Part shown: positions 33,354 to 46,276 of the stretch, one piece after another
Layout: every line of letters starts with the position of its first letter
How positions within the stretch are numbered: the stretch's first letter is position 1
NCBI RefSeq assembly: GCF_902167145.1
Contig: NC_050096.1
Location: 84,006,683-84,070,682 of the forward strand
Source: Zea mays
Taxonomy: Eukaryota > Streptophyta > Magnoliopsida > Poales > Poaceae
DNA: 64,000 nucleotides
Reading direction: 5' to 3'
Position numbers and translations under genes: made by a program
Notes under the pieces: model-generated
What the model was told of the DNA's origin: nothing
The model's database searches: none
Seen by the model: only the letters and a program-made list of their open reading frames with translations

Positions 33354-34754
33354 CATTATATTATACTAATACTGTTGAACGAGCCTAATACGTCTTTCAA
33401 TATGATTCTGTATTATCGTTAGGCGCAAGTCATTCAAACCTTATATGTATGGAGAAGTCAAGAATTCATGAGTTTGATGCGTCATGTTGTCACGTGTGAA
33501 TGTAAATGTGTTTTTCTTCCTCACTCGTAGCTTAACAACTAGATAAGACAAGTCTTTTCTCTTGCATACACAACCACCATCACGAGCGCTTTCTCTTGCT
33601 CTCTCTCGTTGTTGTTGTCATATATTAACTCCCAATTTTCCTTCTATTTCCTCATCTCCGCCTCCCTCAACCAGATTCTTCTTGTCGCAGATACAGTCCC
33701 CCGTCCCTAGGGTCCATTGGTCAGCAAGCACACTGGGGAAAGGGCCCTGCCATCTGGGGCCATTGGTCAGCTGGGGGAGATAGGTAACGTCTACCCTAGA
33801 AGAACCCGCCTCCAGATGAACCCCACGGCACCGAGCCCGGGGTCGAGCGTGGCGCCTGACAGGGGGCTAGGCGTGCCGAAGGAAAACCACTCGAGTGGAT
33901 CTCGCGCCTGGCCTGAGATCAACCCATCATAAATGACCAGCCACATTAACTGCGCCTATCGCCAAGCCACAGCGGAGGCGCTGATCTGTCTCTCACTCAT
34001 GACCTACGAAACCTTCGGGCCACAGAGCACTCATGACCAACTCTCCCCTCGGACTATGGCGCATTTATGGCCTGCGCATACCCCGGCAGGCGGTGCACTC
34101 ATGATCTATCGTGATTGGGCCTAAGTGCGTAGACCGCTGGCAAGGCGTGACTCAACGAACAGTGTCGAGCTCAGGCTATGAAAAACAGGGGTCAACATAG
34201 TTTGAATGATGGCGCTCAGGCCCCACGCTGCTCGCGTCATCTGCCATAAAGAATACGAGACAACCAGACAATCGTGAGCACGCGTGGCTTTACCCCGTGG
34301 TAGAACACCCAATTTTACCATCACAGGTGGCTCCTTTCTAAGAAAGCCACCGCTGGCTAAACCCCCTCATTGGTCTATGGAGCCGGCGTCACCTAACCAA
34401 TGGGAGGGGTAGCTGGTGGAGCTGGCATCCCCTGATCCGTAGGGAGAAGAGCTGGTGGAGTCGGTGTTGGAGCGATGTATGTTGATGTCGATTCTCTGGG
34501 CGTGAAGCTAATGCACGACATGACCCTCACAATGCGTCGTTGGCCTGCCTAGGAGCATTGCCTAGACGTGTAGCACTGCCCGAGGTGCGGTTGCGATTGT
34601 TCCGTCTCCGTCTCCTCCCGCGAGGAGGGCGGCGATAGAAGTCTGACGTTCCTCCACCGGCCAGGGGAGCAGGAGTGGTCTCGCTCCCCCGGCTAGGAAA
34701 AACGATAGTCAACATCGATTGGGTGTCTAGGCGGGAGGAGAACCATGTCATAGT
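33354..34754. other. Unassigned region, probable retroelement debris
   Basis: 33354-33700 is AT-rich then pyrimidine-rich. 33700-34750 is GC-rich with a CCATTGGTCAGC motif twice (33715 and 33761), repeats of ACTCATGACC/ACTCATGATC (33996-34105), and an Arg-rich minus-strand frame near 34560-34660 (RGRRRRRNNRNRT). It looks like decayed LTR and leader or gag sequence, but no termini or diagnostic domain were found. No host gene was recognised. Confidence 0.35.
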
Positions 34755-35517
34755 TGTCACACCCGGATTTAAGGGCAAACCCGGGCGCAAATGTGTGCTA
34801 GGATCAAGTCTCACACATATGACGACTCATGGTACAGAAACAAATGTCATATCTTTAATATATAATGGAGTTATGTACAAAATAGTTAAATACTTACATC
34901 ATAAGAAGATAATGATACAACAACCACAGTTGACTGGGAGACGACGGTCTAGACCTCTCATGAACTCATCGTGGCATCCTTCATGCTCCTTATCCTGCAG
35001 CACCTGTTCTTTGACCTGGGGGATGTGAGTACAACAAGGATGAGCTCACATACATTCATCGCTCAACAAGTTGTGGGGAATAATGTGCATGAGCTCACTT
35101 ACGGTGGGGGCTCATGTGAAGTGTAAGGCTGATATACCAGTTTTACACTCTGCAGAGGTTGCGCATCTTAACCCACAAGTCGTGTTACCCATTTGCCATG
35201 GGGTCATGAATCCCATACATCTCTACTGAGGAGACAAGGCAGGGTAGCACTATGAGGCCTTAACAAAGTTCCACTAACTTCAGAAAACCCGCTACGGTTT
35301 CTAAGAAGAGCGATATAGGAATCCCTCGTCTGAAAATCCATCGCAGCATGATCGACCCGAGAACCTCCCTATACCGACAACTCCTCTATCGCCCTTGCCG
35401 TTTCGGGTAAGGTAGTCCTCCACCAGCTTTCCCAATTAATCAGCCAAGCCCATCCCATACCACCCTCGTGGTAGCGCTGTTTTCCCAGGTGGTTCTCCAT
35501 GTTCCAATTAACACAAT
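34755..35517. repeat. Partial gypsy-type LTR interrupted by element D
   Basis: Begins TGTCACACCCGGATTTAAGG, a start resembling plant Ty3/gypsy LTRs of the TGTGACACCC type. It is cut at 35517 by the 5' LTR of element D. The rest of the element must lie beyond the window; orientation is not certain. Confidence 0.5.
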
Positions 35518-35531
35518 TGAAAGGGAAATAA

Positions 35532-35963
35532 GGCCCTGTTTGTTTGGGATTATAATCTAGGTAGATTATATAATCCAATGCAAATAAGCTAGTGAGCAAA
35601 CAAACAAGCAACTTATCTGATAAGATTATATAATCTAGCACTTAAGATTATGATAATCTATAAGCTCATCAAAAGGTGCTTATTTCAGCTTATTTTTTAT
35701 GAAAGACCCACTACCCATGGTAAGTTGATTAAAATTACTTCCAATTACCATCCACCTGTCCATAGAAGTTCTCACCCACCAACAAGTAAAACAGTCAAGG
35801 GTATTGTTGTATTTGTATGTATATGAATAATAAGCCAAGTCCAAATAATCTGAGCTAACAAACAGCAGCACCTAGCTTATTTAATCCAGAGCAAATAATC
35901 CAGATTATACAATCTAGATTATAATTTAGATTATATAATCTATAAGTGGAAACAAACAGGGCC
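35532..35963. mobile_element. Tourist-like MITE in element D LTR
   Basis: 432 bp with inverted ends GGCCCTGTTTGTTT...AAACAAACAGGGCC and TAA duplicated at 35529-35531 and 35964-35966. Subterminal regions are rich in ATTATATAATC palindromes. Confidence 0.85.
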
Positions 35964-36147
35964 TAAGGTTAACCATTTTCTATAATTAATTTTTGTGGTT
36001 GATAGTCAACACAAACATATGAACTAACTAGTTTGTTCTAGAACTCATGTATTACAGGTGCATAAGGTTCAACATAAACCAAGAAAAGAACCAAGTTAGG
36101 GACACAATTTTATTAGAGCAAAAGGAATCGAGTGTGCTGAAAATTGG

Positions 36148-36485
36148 CGCACCGGACTGTTCGGTGCACCAGGACCGTACATATGTCAACCAGCCACTCT
36201 CGGGAATTCCAGGGTGCGCTCCGCTATAAATCACCGGACTGTCCGGTGTGCCACCGGACAACGGCTATCCAGCGCCAATGATCGACTGCAAAAGTACCTG
36301 CCACGGTGAGCAGTGCGCGGCAGAGTCAGAGCAGCGAAGTCATATTGGCACTAGACTGTCCGGTACCGCAAGAGGACAAAGCCTCCAACGGTCGACCAGC
36401 TCCGAACCCTAACGGTTGGGTGATGTGGCGGCGCACCGGACAAGGAACATTGTCTGTTCGGTGGCACACCAGAATGTCCGGTGCG
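36148..36485. repeat. Degenerate CACCGGAC palindromes, element D U3
   Basis: Variants such as CACCGGACTGTTCGGTGCACC (start), CACCGGACTGTCCGGTG and CACCAGAATGTCCGGTG, upstream of the TATA box at 36532. More decayed than those of element B. Confidence 0.75.
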
Positions 36486-36531
36486 CCCATCGCCAGCAGC
36501 CTCCCCAACGGCTATGGAAGTGGTTGAGGGC

Positions 36532-36539
36532 TATAAATA
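36532..36539 (+). promoter_or_regulatory. TATA box in element D LTR
   Basis: GGGCTATAAATACCCCCC on the plus strand, in the same setting as the element B TATA box. The downstream LTR is broken by insertions, so the unit is unlikely to drive gag. Confidence 0.6.
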
Positions 36540-36815
36540 CCCCCCAACCACCTCATTCATATCCATCCAAGCATTCCAAACATCTCATTCAATACAAGAG
36601 CAAAAGACTCCACTCCAAGACACATCAAATAGATTGAATCCTCTCTAAGCCTTCAAATCAACTCAATTCCATTAGGGACTTGAGAGAGGGTGTTTTTGTG
36701 TTCATTGTTGCTCTTGTTGCTTGGCTTGGCCTTTTTCTTTTCTTACTCTTATTCTCAAGTGCTTTGTAAGCGAGGCAAGAGACACCAAGTGTGTGGTGGT
36801 CCTTGCGGGGTCTTA

Positions 36816-38628
36816 GGATGTGTTTGGTTGCCTGGCCCAGCCTGAGCCTGACTCAGTGAGAGGACCAGGCTCAAGGGAGCCCGCATGTACAGAGCCAACA
36901 AATAATGTTTGGTTGCCTGGTCAAAATGAACCAGGCCCATATTATACGTTGTTTGCTTCTCATTTTTTTAGCTTGGCCCAATTAGGTTACCGCCAGTTTT
37001 CATGTGTAAAATGAAGCTCCCGCCAAATTTCAAAATTTTAAGCGCTATTAAACAAATTACAACAGATTTGAACTAAAAATATGATTTTGACCCATAAAAT
37101 GAACTAATTGCAATCATCTAAATATGATTTACAATAATCTGAATTAAACAGATCCTCCTGCTAGTAATTTTTCTCATTGAACTAATTACAATCATTTGGA
37201 TTACAATCATATGAACTATAGTAGCAACTTAAAATATGGATAACAAAAAACAGAAACTATGATTGTAATTAAACAGAAACTATGATTTTAATAGAGACCA
37301 GAGACCTGTTTACATGGCCTACTGTCCTGTCAAATGTGTTTGTACATTACCAATTCATTCCTGGCACCATTCAGCCATCTCGACTGTTGGACCCTTTCTC
37401 TCCATAATTTGGGACCAGAAGCAGTGTTCTTTCATATCATTAATAGATCTGGAACAACACATGCTAATAAGATTTAAAAAAGGAAATTACACAGAACAAA
37501 ATTGTAATGCTAGAATGAATCCAGTTGTGATTGTGCTTATCCGGGGTCGAGGTGACTCGCAACAATGACTTCTATTTACCATTTGGACACAATTCGGAAT
37601 TGAAGAAAACTTTGCAGGGGCCAGGGGTCTTACTACCTACCCTTCCTTCCCCCACATGTTAAATTTCCTATCCGAGCAAGTACTGTCCAGAAAGAATAGC
37701 AAGCACAAACCGTCAAGAGATCACTAGCTCAAGGAGCTAGAAACGGTGGTACAAATCCAAACATGAAAAATGCTTATCAACATTGAGAATTTTACTTGAC
37801 AGTCCTGCTACTGATCTTGGTCATGGCCTCATGGGTAGTCCAATACGTCTTGACAACCAGGAGGATCTTCTCCCTGACGCATACCAAAATGCATTAGTCC
37901 CTGCGTCTTCCTGCCTGATGCAGGTCCGTTCGTCAACTGATGATTTTTGTTACCTGTTCCTGTACAGGGTGAACACCGAGTCCGCATGGATGAGATCGTA
38001 GGTCCTCGGGTAGGTAGACATGCCCTCGCACCTGCAGTGAATGCAGTAGTGAGATCACGAAACCTAAACCGACGAGCGCGGTGGTGGACGTGGACCTCGA
38101 GCTGGGCGACGAGCGCCGTGCACTCCCTCCATGGATCCAGCCCTACAAAGAGAATCCAACCCTCCACGGATCCAGCTTTTGTGGATCCAGCCCTGCATGG
38201 ATCCGCCGGCATGGCGTCGTTCGCCCTTCGCCGACGACCCGGTAGTGAACCACAGGGAGAGGGAGAGGGAGAGGGAGAAGGAGAGGAAGAGGGTAGTCCT
38301 CACCGGCGATGAGCGTGGCGGCGAAGGAAGATGGAGCGGACACAGCACGGTGCGGGATCACTAGGAGGAGCGGACACAGCTTTTGCTCCGAGAGGCGAGA
38401 GCCGCGGCGGCGGCTGCGACGGGCGAGAAGAACCCTAGCACTTTTATCAGGCGAGCACGGGCCAGGCTCACCCGCGAAGGAAAAAACGTGTGTTCCAAAT
38501 GGGCCTGGCCACAGAATGAGATATGGCTCGCCTCAGCCAGGCTCCTAAGTTGGGCCAGGATACCAAACATGCGGACCTTGTTTCAAATGGGCCTGGTCAT
38601 GCGCTGGGCCAGGCAACCAAACACATCC
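36816..38628. mobile_element. Non-autonomous PIF/Harbinger-like DNA transposon
   Basis: 1813 bp, with terminal inverted repeats of about 26 bp beginning GGATGTGTTTGGTTGCCTGG at the left and the matching reverse complement ending at 38628. TTA lies on both sides (36813-36815 and 38629-38631). Internal copies of the TGTTTGGTTGCCTGG motif occur near 36905. 38100-38460 is GC-rich with GGATCCAGC repeats and a (GGGAGA)n run. No transposase was recognised; the short frames have no known domain. Confidence 0.85.
38253..38291. repeat. (GGGAGA)n microsatellite
   Basis: About six consecutive GGGAGA/GGAGAA units inside the PIF/Harbinger-like element. Confidence 0.85.
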
Positions 38629-38633
38629 TTAGT

Positions 38634-39604
38634 TAGGGATGAAAACGGTTTCGGAATTTTTCGGAATTCCGGAAACCGATTTCGAAATTTTTCGATCGGA
38701 TTCACCGGTAACGGTATTTTTCGAAAACGGAATCGGTTTTCGGAATTTTCTATCGGAATCGGAATCGGCGTTGTGTTTTACCGACCGTTTCCTTCGGTTA
38801 TCGGTATTTGTCGGAAATTACCGGATTTGTGTCTCGGAAATTTCCGGAATTGTGTCTCGGAATTTTTTTTCGGAATTTTCCAGTATGTGATTTTTTCGCA
38901 TCACCTATACGTCTCTGGATAAGAATTACTTATTTTTGTATTCTTTGGACGTTTTAAGATTTTTTTGGGATAAATGGTGTTGGAAGACAGTTGAGATTAA
39001 TCATTTGGTCTCTCAAACGAATCCACGCTTTTCTATGCACATGTTATGTATTAGTAATATATAATGATAGAGAGCCAACAGTCTGTCTTTTCCACACACT
39101 AGATTTTAGGGCATTTATGTGAGGTTGTGAAAAAACTCTTTATGTGAGGAAAAAATATTTCATGAGTAAGCATGCCATGTCAGCTAAATCGAGTGGATAT
39201 TGTGAATTGTGAACTTTGAGTCTGTAAACTTGTGATTTTTATGAACTTGTTATACTGTGAACTTGTTATATTGTGAACTTGTTATCTTTGTAAACTTTTT
39301 ATATTATAAATTTGTGATCCTTGTGAACTTGTTATATTGTGAACTTGTTATATCATAAATTGTGAACATGTGGTCTTTGTGATCTTTTGTCAACTTTGTT
39401 GTATTGTGAGGTTTGATATGTTTACCGATCGTATTTTAGTTTTCGACCGTTACCAGTGTATTTTCCGCACCGAACTTTCGTTTCCGATGTTTCCGAAATA
39501 CCGATATCGTTTCCATTTCCGGAGTTGCCGTTTTCGATTTCATTTCCGATAAAAAATATGAAAACGGTAATGGTTTTAGTGTTTACCGACCGTTTTCATC
39601 CCTA
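38634..39604. mobile_element. hAT-like non-autonomous transposon
   Basis: 971 bp with inverted ends TAGGGATGAAAACGGT and an 8-bp TSD TCCTTAGT at 38626-38633 and 39605-39612. The 8-bp TSD identifies the hAT superfamily. Inside are clustered CGGAATTTTTCGG motifs near both ends and a tandem stretch of TTGTGAACTTGTTATA units at 39200-39400. No transposase frame. Confidence 0.88.
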
Positions 39605-39886
39605 TCCTTAGTGACCCGTGAGATTAAGGAAGAAGGCTCACTCGGTCTAAGTGACCGTTTGTGAGAGGGAAAGGGTTGAAATAGACCCGGTCTTTGTGAC
39701 CTCCTCACCGAGGACTAGGTTCTTTGGAACCGAACCTCGGTAAAACAAATCACCGTGTTCATTCGCCTTGATTCTTGTTTGATTTGTTTTCCCCTCTCTT
39801 TCCGACTTGAATTTAATTCTACGCTAACCCCCGACCTTAGTGCTTGCTTAAGTTCATAAATTTTAGGTTTCGCCTATTCACCCCCC
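39605..39886 (+). repeat. Element D 5' LTR, R/U5 part
   Basis: Resumes LTR sequence after the hAT TSD (GACCCGTGAGATTAAGG...) and runs to CCTATTCACCCCCC, where element E is inserted. The last 20 bases of the LTR are at 62632-62651. Confidence 0.8.
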
Positions 39887-40554
39887 TGTTGGGGACTTGT
39901 TCTCAAATGCTATGAGTTAAGAACAAGGCAACACGAAATGTTAATAATTAAAGACCTTTGTCCTTCGAAGCATTATCTCCCTTAGGATATAATGATCTTC
40001 AGACGAAGGTTATGAAGGACGTACCTTCATCATCTCAATATATAATAATGAAAGTGGAAGCATATGAAACATGGAAAATAACATGAATAATCATATGACA
40101 TCTTTAGAATATTTTTATTATATCATCATAAATAAACATGAACAATATTGAATTACATTTATACCTTCGTCTTGACAGAAGGTGAAATTCCAAGTGTGAC
40201 GTGCGAGCGAATACAAGTCAGCGTGAACAGTACGGTGCTACTGTTCATCTATTTATAGGCACAGGACACAGCCTGAGTAAAATTATATCCATGCCCTTTA
40301 TATTTACTGTTGACTTAAGGACAATCTATCGAGGACTAGATATCCTTTTCCTCTTTAAGTCGGTTTCATATCCCGCCGCTGAGCCAAAGCTTCTCTACGC
40401 GTAGCTTTGGAACTGCTTCAGCCTTCTCCCAGACTATGCTTTTCATATCGTGTACAACTTTATTCTGAGGCCGAAGGTCCCTGTGAATGTATCATACTTG
40501 GAAAACATGTTAGTTGTGTTTTTGAGGACCTTCGAAAGATGAAGGCCCCCAACA
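39887..40554 (-). repeat. Element E 3' LTR
   Basis: 668 bp, with minus-strand TATA box (CTATAAATAG) near 40247-40257. GAGGGGCTAC on the minus strand at 40555-40564 is the likely polypurine tract. Confidence 0.9.
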
Positions 40555-40709
40555 GTAGCCCCTCGCAGTATTAATTTGCTATAATAATAAATTCAGACTG
40601 CGATGTGAATGAAGGCCTTAAGCCAAAGGTCCGAAAAAACACCTTCCCTTCGCTAGAATAGTGAAAGTCAATGACAAATGGGGCCCGCGAAGTTGCAAAG
40701 CGCTAGGCA

Positions 40710-40717
40710 TATAAATA
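40710..40717 (+). promoter_or_regulatory. TATA box of element E accessory gene
   Basis: GGCATATAAATAAGAACC on the plus strand, about 130 bases upstream of the accessory-gene ATG at 40843. A short upstream ORF starts at 40832. Confidence 0.55.
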
Positions 40718-42079
40718 AGAACCCACATCGGTAGCATTTGATACGCCATTTCTGTTGTTTGCATTATTTTCTCAAATTTTTAACTCTTGCTTACCAGCTC
40801 TTGCTTGATTTTCGAGCTTCGGTTTAAGGACATGCTTACTCCATGTCTGAGGAGAAGAAGATGACCGAGGAAAAGATGACTGAGGAGAAGAAGCTTACTG
40901 AAGAGAAGAAGCTATATGAAGAGAAGAAAGTTGCAGATCCTTTATTGCTGTGTTTTACGAGTTTATGGCAAAAACGAATACAGAGAAAATTACTAAAGAG
41001 ATAATGGAGGGTTTGTCTGAAGATTCTTATGACAGTGATAGCTATGATGTGGAGAGTGAAGATGAAGATTCTAAGGACCGGCCCAGACGGCCAAGCCATA
41101 CCATCTCCGGAAAGTCGACCATCAAACAGAGTCATATTGACGCCATGAGAGGGAGATATTTTCGCGATATGTCCATTGTCAGGGTTGGAGGAGACAGCAC
41201 TGCCCCTGCTGTGACACCCCAATGTCACTCAGGGTTTTTCTCAAATGCCAAACCAAGAACCATCATTTTATGTGAACCAAAGTAAGCATGAGCATCAAAA
41301 TAACTTAAGTAATAAAGAACTCACCAAGTATGTACTTAAAAGTATCATGATCAAACAATTGAGTCTTTTAAAAGATAAGAATGTGCAACCCTAATTAAGA
41401 ACCCTAAGTGAGCCCCATGGGCAAAATTCAAGAAAATAAGAAAAAGGGAATGAAAAGTTTAAAATTATGACTTGAGCCAATTATGAAAATTAAAGAGTAT
41501 TTAATGGGCAACAAGAAATGTTGAGAAAGCTTAGCCAAAATAACTCAAATAAAACCCCAAATCAAGCTTCTCATGTGGGGACTCATTGGGATTTCTGAAT
41601 TTTAGAATTCTGAAATTCAGACATTGAGCCAAAGATCAGGGATGTTCACCTTGATCCCTAACTCGAATCCTAATGGCCCCATTGACAAAATTGTGTCTAA
41701 CTAACCCCTCTGTCGTGTGCCAGAAGATGGCATTGGGACGCGAGCCCTAGACACGACAAAACCTTGGATTTGCCTCAGGTTTGGGCAGGGAGACAGACCA
41801 GATTTCCTGGCTCCATATCTCTGCAACCAGTAGGCAAAATCCTATGACCCCACACAAGAATGGTAGCTTGTAGGGAGGAGAAGAGGTTTTGTGCACTGAC
41901 CAAGGCGAGAGAAGGCTCGGATGAGCGACCACACGCGCCAGAACTTGGGCAGAACGCATGGGCACACGTGTTCGACCATGGTCGGCACGCCAGAGCTCGC
42001 CCAACCCGCGCGCGCGCTCACCCCGGCGTCCGGTCAAGTCCGCCGCGCGCCCACGCCCTCGGCCGTGCCCGCCCACGCC

Positions 42080-42086
42080 TATAAAG
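42080..42086 (+). promoter_or_regulatory. TATA box of element F 5' LTR
   Basis: GCCTATAAAGCC in a GC-rich setting, a plausible U3/R boundary; the copy in the 3' LTR is at 52961-52967. If correct, R plus U5 would be about 3.8 kb. Confidence 0.5.
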
Positions 42087-45000
42087 CCTCCCCGGGCGCA
42101 CCTCTCTTCGCCCCGCACCCACCCTCTCCGGCCAGCCACCTTTCCTTAGCTCCGGCGAGCTTAATTCCGCCCGCCATTGCCGCCAGAGCTTCGGTCACCG
42201 TGGCCAGCCCACTCCAGCCACCCTCAAGCCCAGCCAGTGCTTTGGCTAGCTCCGCCAGTAGCCCGTGAAGCTTGCCAAGCCCTCGGACCCGGCCGGATCT
42301 CACCGGAGGCCTGAGATCGACCTCACCGGACTTCGGTCTTCCGCCGCCGCGCGTGGACCGAGCTATCCAGTAAGTCTCCGCCCAATTCCTTTCGCTCATA
42401 GCTTCTCTGGCATCCCGTGGACCTCCCTGACCTATTTGATTGAACTATCTCGCAGTGACAAGGCCGGTCTCCTCGCCGCCGACGAGCATCCCCGCCTGCG
42501 CGCGTGGACCGACCGACTCCGGCCATCTCCGACGGCGTCCCGCACACCGTTGTGATCCCCGAGACCTCCCCTTCGTCCTCGACCACTTCACCGGAGCAAT
42601 CTCGCCGCCGGTAAGCCCCTCCGCCCTTTTCTCCGCCGCGGCTACTGTTTAAGGTAGAAGAAGGACCTCGGGTTAGGATTGGTAGAACCCGAGGGGTTTT
42701 CTGTAATGTCAGTGACTCATGTGAATAGTAACCTAAGGACTGATTCGCGAAAAAAAACTTAGAAAACCGCCAGGGACCCCAGTGCTAAGTGGATTTCCAT
42801 TTAATCAATTCTGTTATTCTTTTTAAAATGACCAGAGAACTTAGAAAACCCATAACTTGGTGAAATCTTAATAAAAAGTTGTCAAACCAATTTTGCTAGC
42901 TCCTGAATATTATGATCTATCATTTAAAAATAGTAAACTCCATGCTTTCTGTTCAAAATTTTAAAGTTTAAAATTAAAAACAGAAACCCACTAAACCTTG
43001 TTTAATTAAGGAAAATTAGTTTTCCTTCTGTGCTGAACTTAAGAAAATTTGTAGATGTTTAGACCTTATTTAGACACTGTTTAAAAATAGTAGGAACCCC
43101 AGCATTGAAAAGTATGATGTAGTTTTTCATTTAAAGCTAATTTGTCCAAAACTTAGAAAAAAACAGAAAGGCCTTAGAAATTAATGAACAGTGATTAATA
43201 ATATTTTTCCTAGTTTACTTATGCAACAGAAAACCTAGGAAAAATACAGAGACCATTAATTTGGACCAGTTTTAAATTAAGATGATTTGTTTAGCCTCAT
43301 ATAGACTGAAAATCAATTATTAGAGTTACAAAACTATAACCAAAATGATTAATAAAAATCTAGTGGACTTATAACCACCAGAGCCCCACTACAAAAATAC
43401 AGAGCACCTCAGCCCAACTTTTTAAGTAAAGAAAATAAATACAAGGTGATAATAAGGCATTTTCCAAATAAATCATGAACAACCCCTTTTAATGTGATAA
43501 TAGGCAACCAAAAATTTGCTAAGCTCATGATGAGGTAAACTACCAGAGAAAAATGCAAACCCATGAAGAAGAAGTAAACTCATGCCAATTGCTAGTAATT
43601 TAAGAGAAAGACCACTTAATTCAAATAATGCATACCACCACTTCCCTTAAGCAAAAAAAGGCCAAACTTCAGAATGATTGCTCTTGCACAAAATAATAAC
43701 CAAGAAAAATAAGAACTCTGTTGTCTGATGTTTTTCAAATATAGTGGTAGTAGAAAGCACCCATTTGGCTAGAAACTTGAGAAAACCATAGGAAAATAAT
43801 TAAAAGGTATTAATGACTAGAAATTTGTATCAAGTCATGTTATAACACCTAAAAGCCAGCAAAAATGAGTTTTAGAGAATTACCCACTGTTAAATAGTAG
43901 TTGTAGTTCAAAGCACCCCTTCTGCCCTAGAGTTGATAATTTTGTCCAGAGAAAACTATTCACCTTCTGATCCCCAAATTTTGAGACAGAGCAACACACA
44001 CCAGTAACAAGCCACTGTAATTTTTGCAGAATTTTTAGAATTTTATAAAAGCAACTTGTAGTTCAAACCTACTCCAAAACATTAAAGAGAATAAAAGAAA
44101 AGAGAAGAAGAAATAAACCTCACCCCAATAAGTCTAACTTGAATACTTATCATTTATCCCTAAGACTTAAAAGGAATTCAGTGGAACCCCAAAAAAAAAT
44201 AAACCTACCCCTTACCTTAGCTAAGTATAACCCAACTTACCAAGTATACCACTAAGGGTCTTACATAAGTAAAGTTAACTTGTTTAAACTCAAAAGATCA
44301 TACATCTTTAAGTTGTAATTTCTAAAAGCACATATCATATCATGCATATATCTTACGCATTGCATTCATTAGATTGTAATCTTGCCGACGGAGAGTACGT
44401 GCTCATCCCCGAGCAAGGACCTGTCCAAGAAGAGGACCAGGAGCAGGCTTCAGAGGCTGCTATTGAGGATCTCCCCGCAGCCCCAGCAATTGAAGGCAAG
44501 CCCCGGTTTTATGCATAACCATGTTATTATATGCTACTTTACTACACTTAATGCTTGTAGGATTGCAATGTGCACTTAAGTGTAGGAGTTGCTTGAAACC
44601 TCTAGTTGCATGAACTTAGGATTCCTTTTTGAGATGGATACTAGTATGCTAGGTCGAGTAGCTGCTTGCTAATCAGGATCTCGGTAGAAGTCAAGTGATT
44701 TTTCTAGCACTCGCGCGAGGTCAGGAATTGATTGTATTCATCTTAATAACGGGATCTATGTTGGTCTATGGATTTGGATCCAGGGAGGATGCCTTGTCCA
44801 TGAGACAGGAAAAATGAATTAAGGATTAATGTGTGGATACCTAAGTCAAGCTTTTGAACGTACTAAGCACATGCCGGGAAAAATGGTAACCGGTAAACCT
44901 AGTACCTGAGTGAAGCCGGGCGCGGACTTTATCCCTCATGCGACCTGAGACTGGGTCTCCCATGCTAGTTATGGTGGGTACAAGTGCGGTCACTGCACGA

Positions 45001-45485
45001 CGGCAGCCGGGGTCAGTGGAGCATTGTATGCCAAGGCGGTGAGGCCTGGACGCGAACGGGGAATCGATGGGGATGGTTGTCATGTGCGGGGTCGGAGTAC
45101 CCTGACATGCCGTGTGTTTAGGTTTACCTTGCAAGGTTTAAAACTCGATTCGAATCGTCTGCTTCTCGCAGCTAATGAGACTGCTTGATTCCTTGTACTG
45201 CATCGAGTAAGAAGTGAAATGTGGTTACATGAGATAACTTGTTGATTGAACTAATTGATTGTTACCATGTATGCTTAGAAGGAGCAAATCTAGCTAAGTT
45301 AATGATGATAGAATTTGAAAAGCTAAAATTTGCTTTTAGAAACAGCTAGTGCTTTTGGCAAACCAAACCCCTCAGCCAAACAGCTGCATAGTCTAGAGGT
45401 AGAGGAGTAGACTCCTCGCACCGGTTAAGTCTAGCTGAGTATTAGTATACTCAGCTTTGCTTGTGGCACCATTTTTACAGGTACC

Positions 45486-45587
45486 ATGCAGGAATTGGTT
45501 GATGGTGTGACTTGGCCTACCACCCTGCCACCGGGTTGGACGGTCGAGTGGGATGTTGCTCCGGCAGGAGAGGAGCACGAGGAGTAG
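45486..45587 (+). other. 33-codon ORF in U5 of element F
   Basis: ATG to TAG, beginning MQELVDGVTWPTTLPPGW and ending EEHEE. A splice-acceptor-like TTTTTACAG lies just before it (45471-45480). The copy at 56362-56463 has one synonymous difference. Known function: none. Confidence 0.35.
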
Positions 45588-45900
45588 TGGGCTAGGCCTT
45601 GTCCATTTCCTCATTACCGACGACATCGATTATCCGCTGCACTTTATTTTGTGAACTTTATTTGCTACTCAAAAACTCCGATTTATGTAATAACTCAGTA
45701 CTTAATTTGAGGTTTCCTGTTTTATTGTATTTCTTCTGTGACTCACCTTCGAGTGGGATTGTGGAATTTGATCCTGGTTAAGTGGCTCTATCAGACTAGA
45801 TCTAAGGGACTGACGGGTTATTCCGATTTAAGTGTGTTACGACCCCTGGGGCGTGACTTAGGCACTTAAGCTGGAATAATTCGGGTGGTTCTGCCACAGC

Positions 45901-45912
45901 TGGTATCGGAGC
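45901..45912 (+). other. Element F primer-binding site
   Basis: TGGTATCGGAGC two bases after the LTR, an initiator-Met-like PBS. Confidence 0.85.
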
Positions 45913-46276
45913 AAATTTCACCACAGAGAAGGACAATAAACCATGAATACCAATTTTCAAAATCTAAAACTTGCCTAGAAACTGTTACGGATCGACAGGG
46001 CTAGACCGCTAGACCTAGGACGAAAGGCCTTAGGCATAGAGGGAGAAATAGGTGGCTAATTAATTAGGCCCTGTGGGCCAATACTTATATTTTAAGGATG
46101 CCCTAAAAAGGCACCCTATCTTTCTTTTGAGAGGCAACGTTTCTTCCAGCATGCATGCATTATAAAACCCCAAAGAGGAATCAAAATTTGAGCTAACCCC
46201 CTTTCTCTAAAACCATCCGGGCTCTCTTTTTCTTTTTCCTTCCACCATAATCTTTATCTTTGATTCCCTTCCGCAG

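Larger units (their letters stand above)
41212..45898 (+). repeat. Element F 5' LTR (4.7 kb)
   Basis: TGTGACACCCC...TTCTGCCACA. 41880-42640 is strongly GC-rich and holds the TATA box TATAAAG (42080-42086); most of 42700-44350 is AT-rich, non-coding and without recognisable motifs. 44380-44515 and 45486-45587 look coding-like. Frames in the GC-rich part have no known domain and occur on both strands. Confidence 0.92.

Noticed and set aside
34527..34814. Arg-rich minus-strand ORF as a nucleocapsid-like Gag
   Set aside because: The Arg run alone is not diagnostic; no zinc knuckle or adjoining gag core was found, so it is only mentioned in the unassigned region.
37829..38348. Minus-strand ORFs in the PIF/Harbinger-like element as a possible transposase or captured gene
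   Set aside because: Low-complexity GC-rich DNA with GGATCC and GGGAGA repeats; no DDE motif or known domain.
41860..42655. Proline/alanine/serine-rich ORFs in the GC-rich part of the element F LTR, repeated at 52741-53533
   Set aside because: Open frames exist on both strands simply because the block is GC-rich; they lie around the TATA region and have no recognisable domain.
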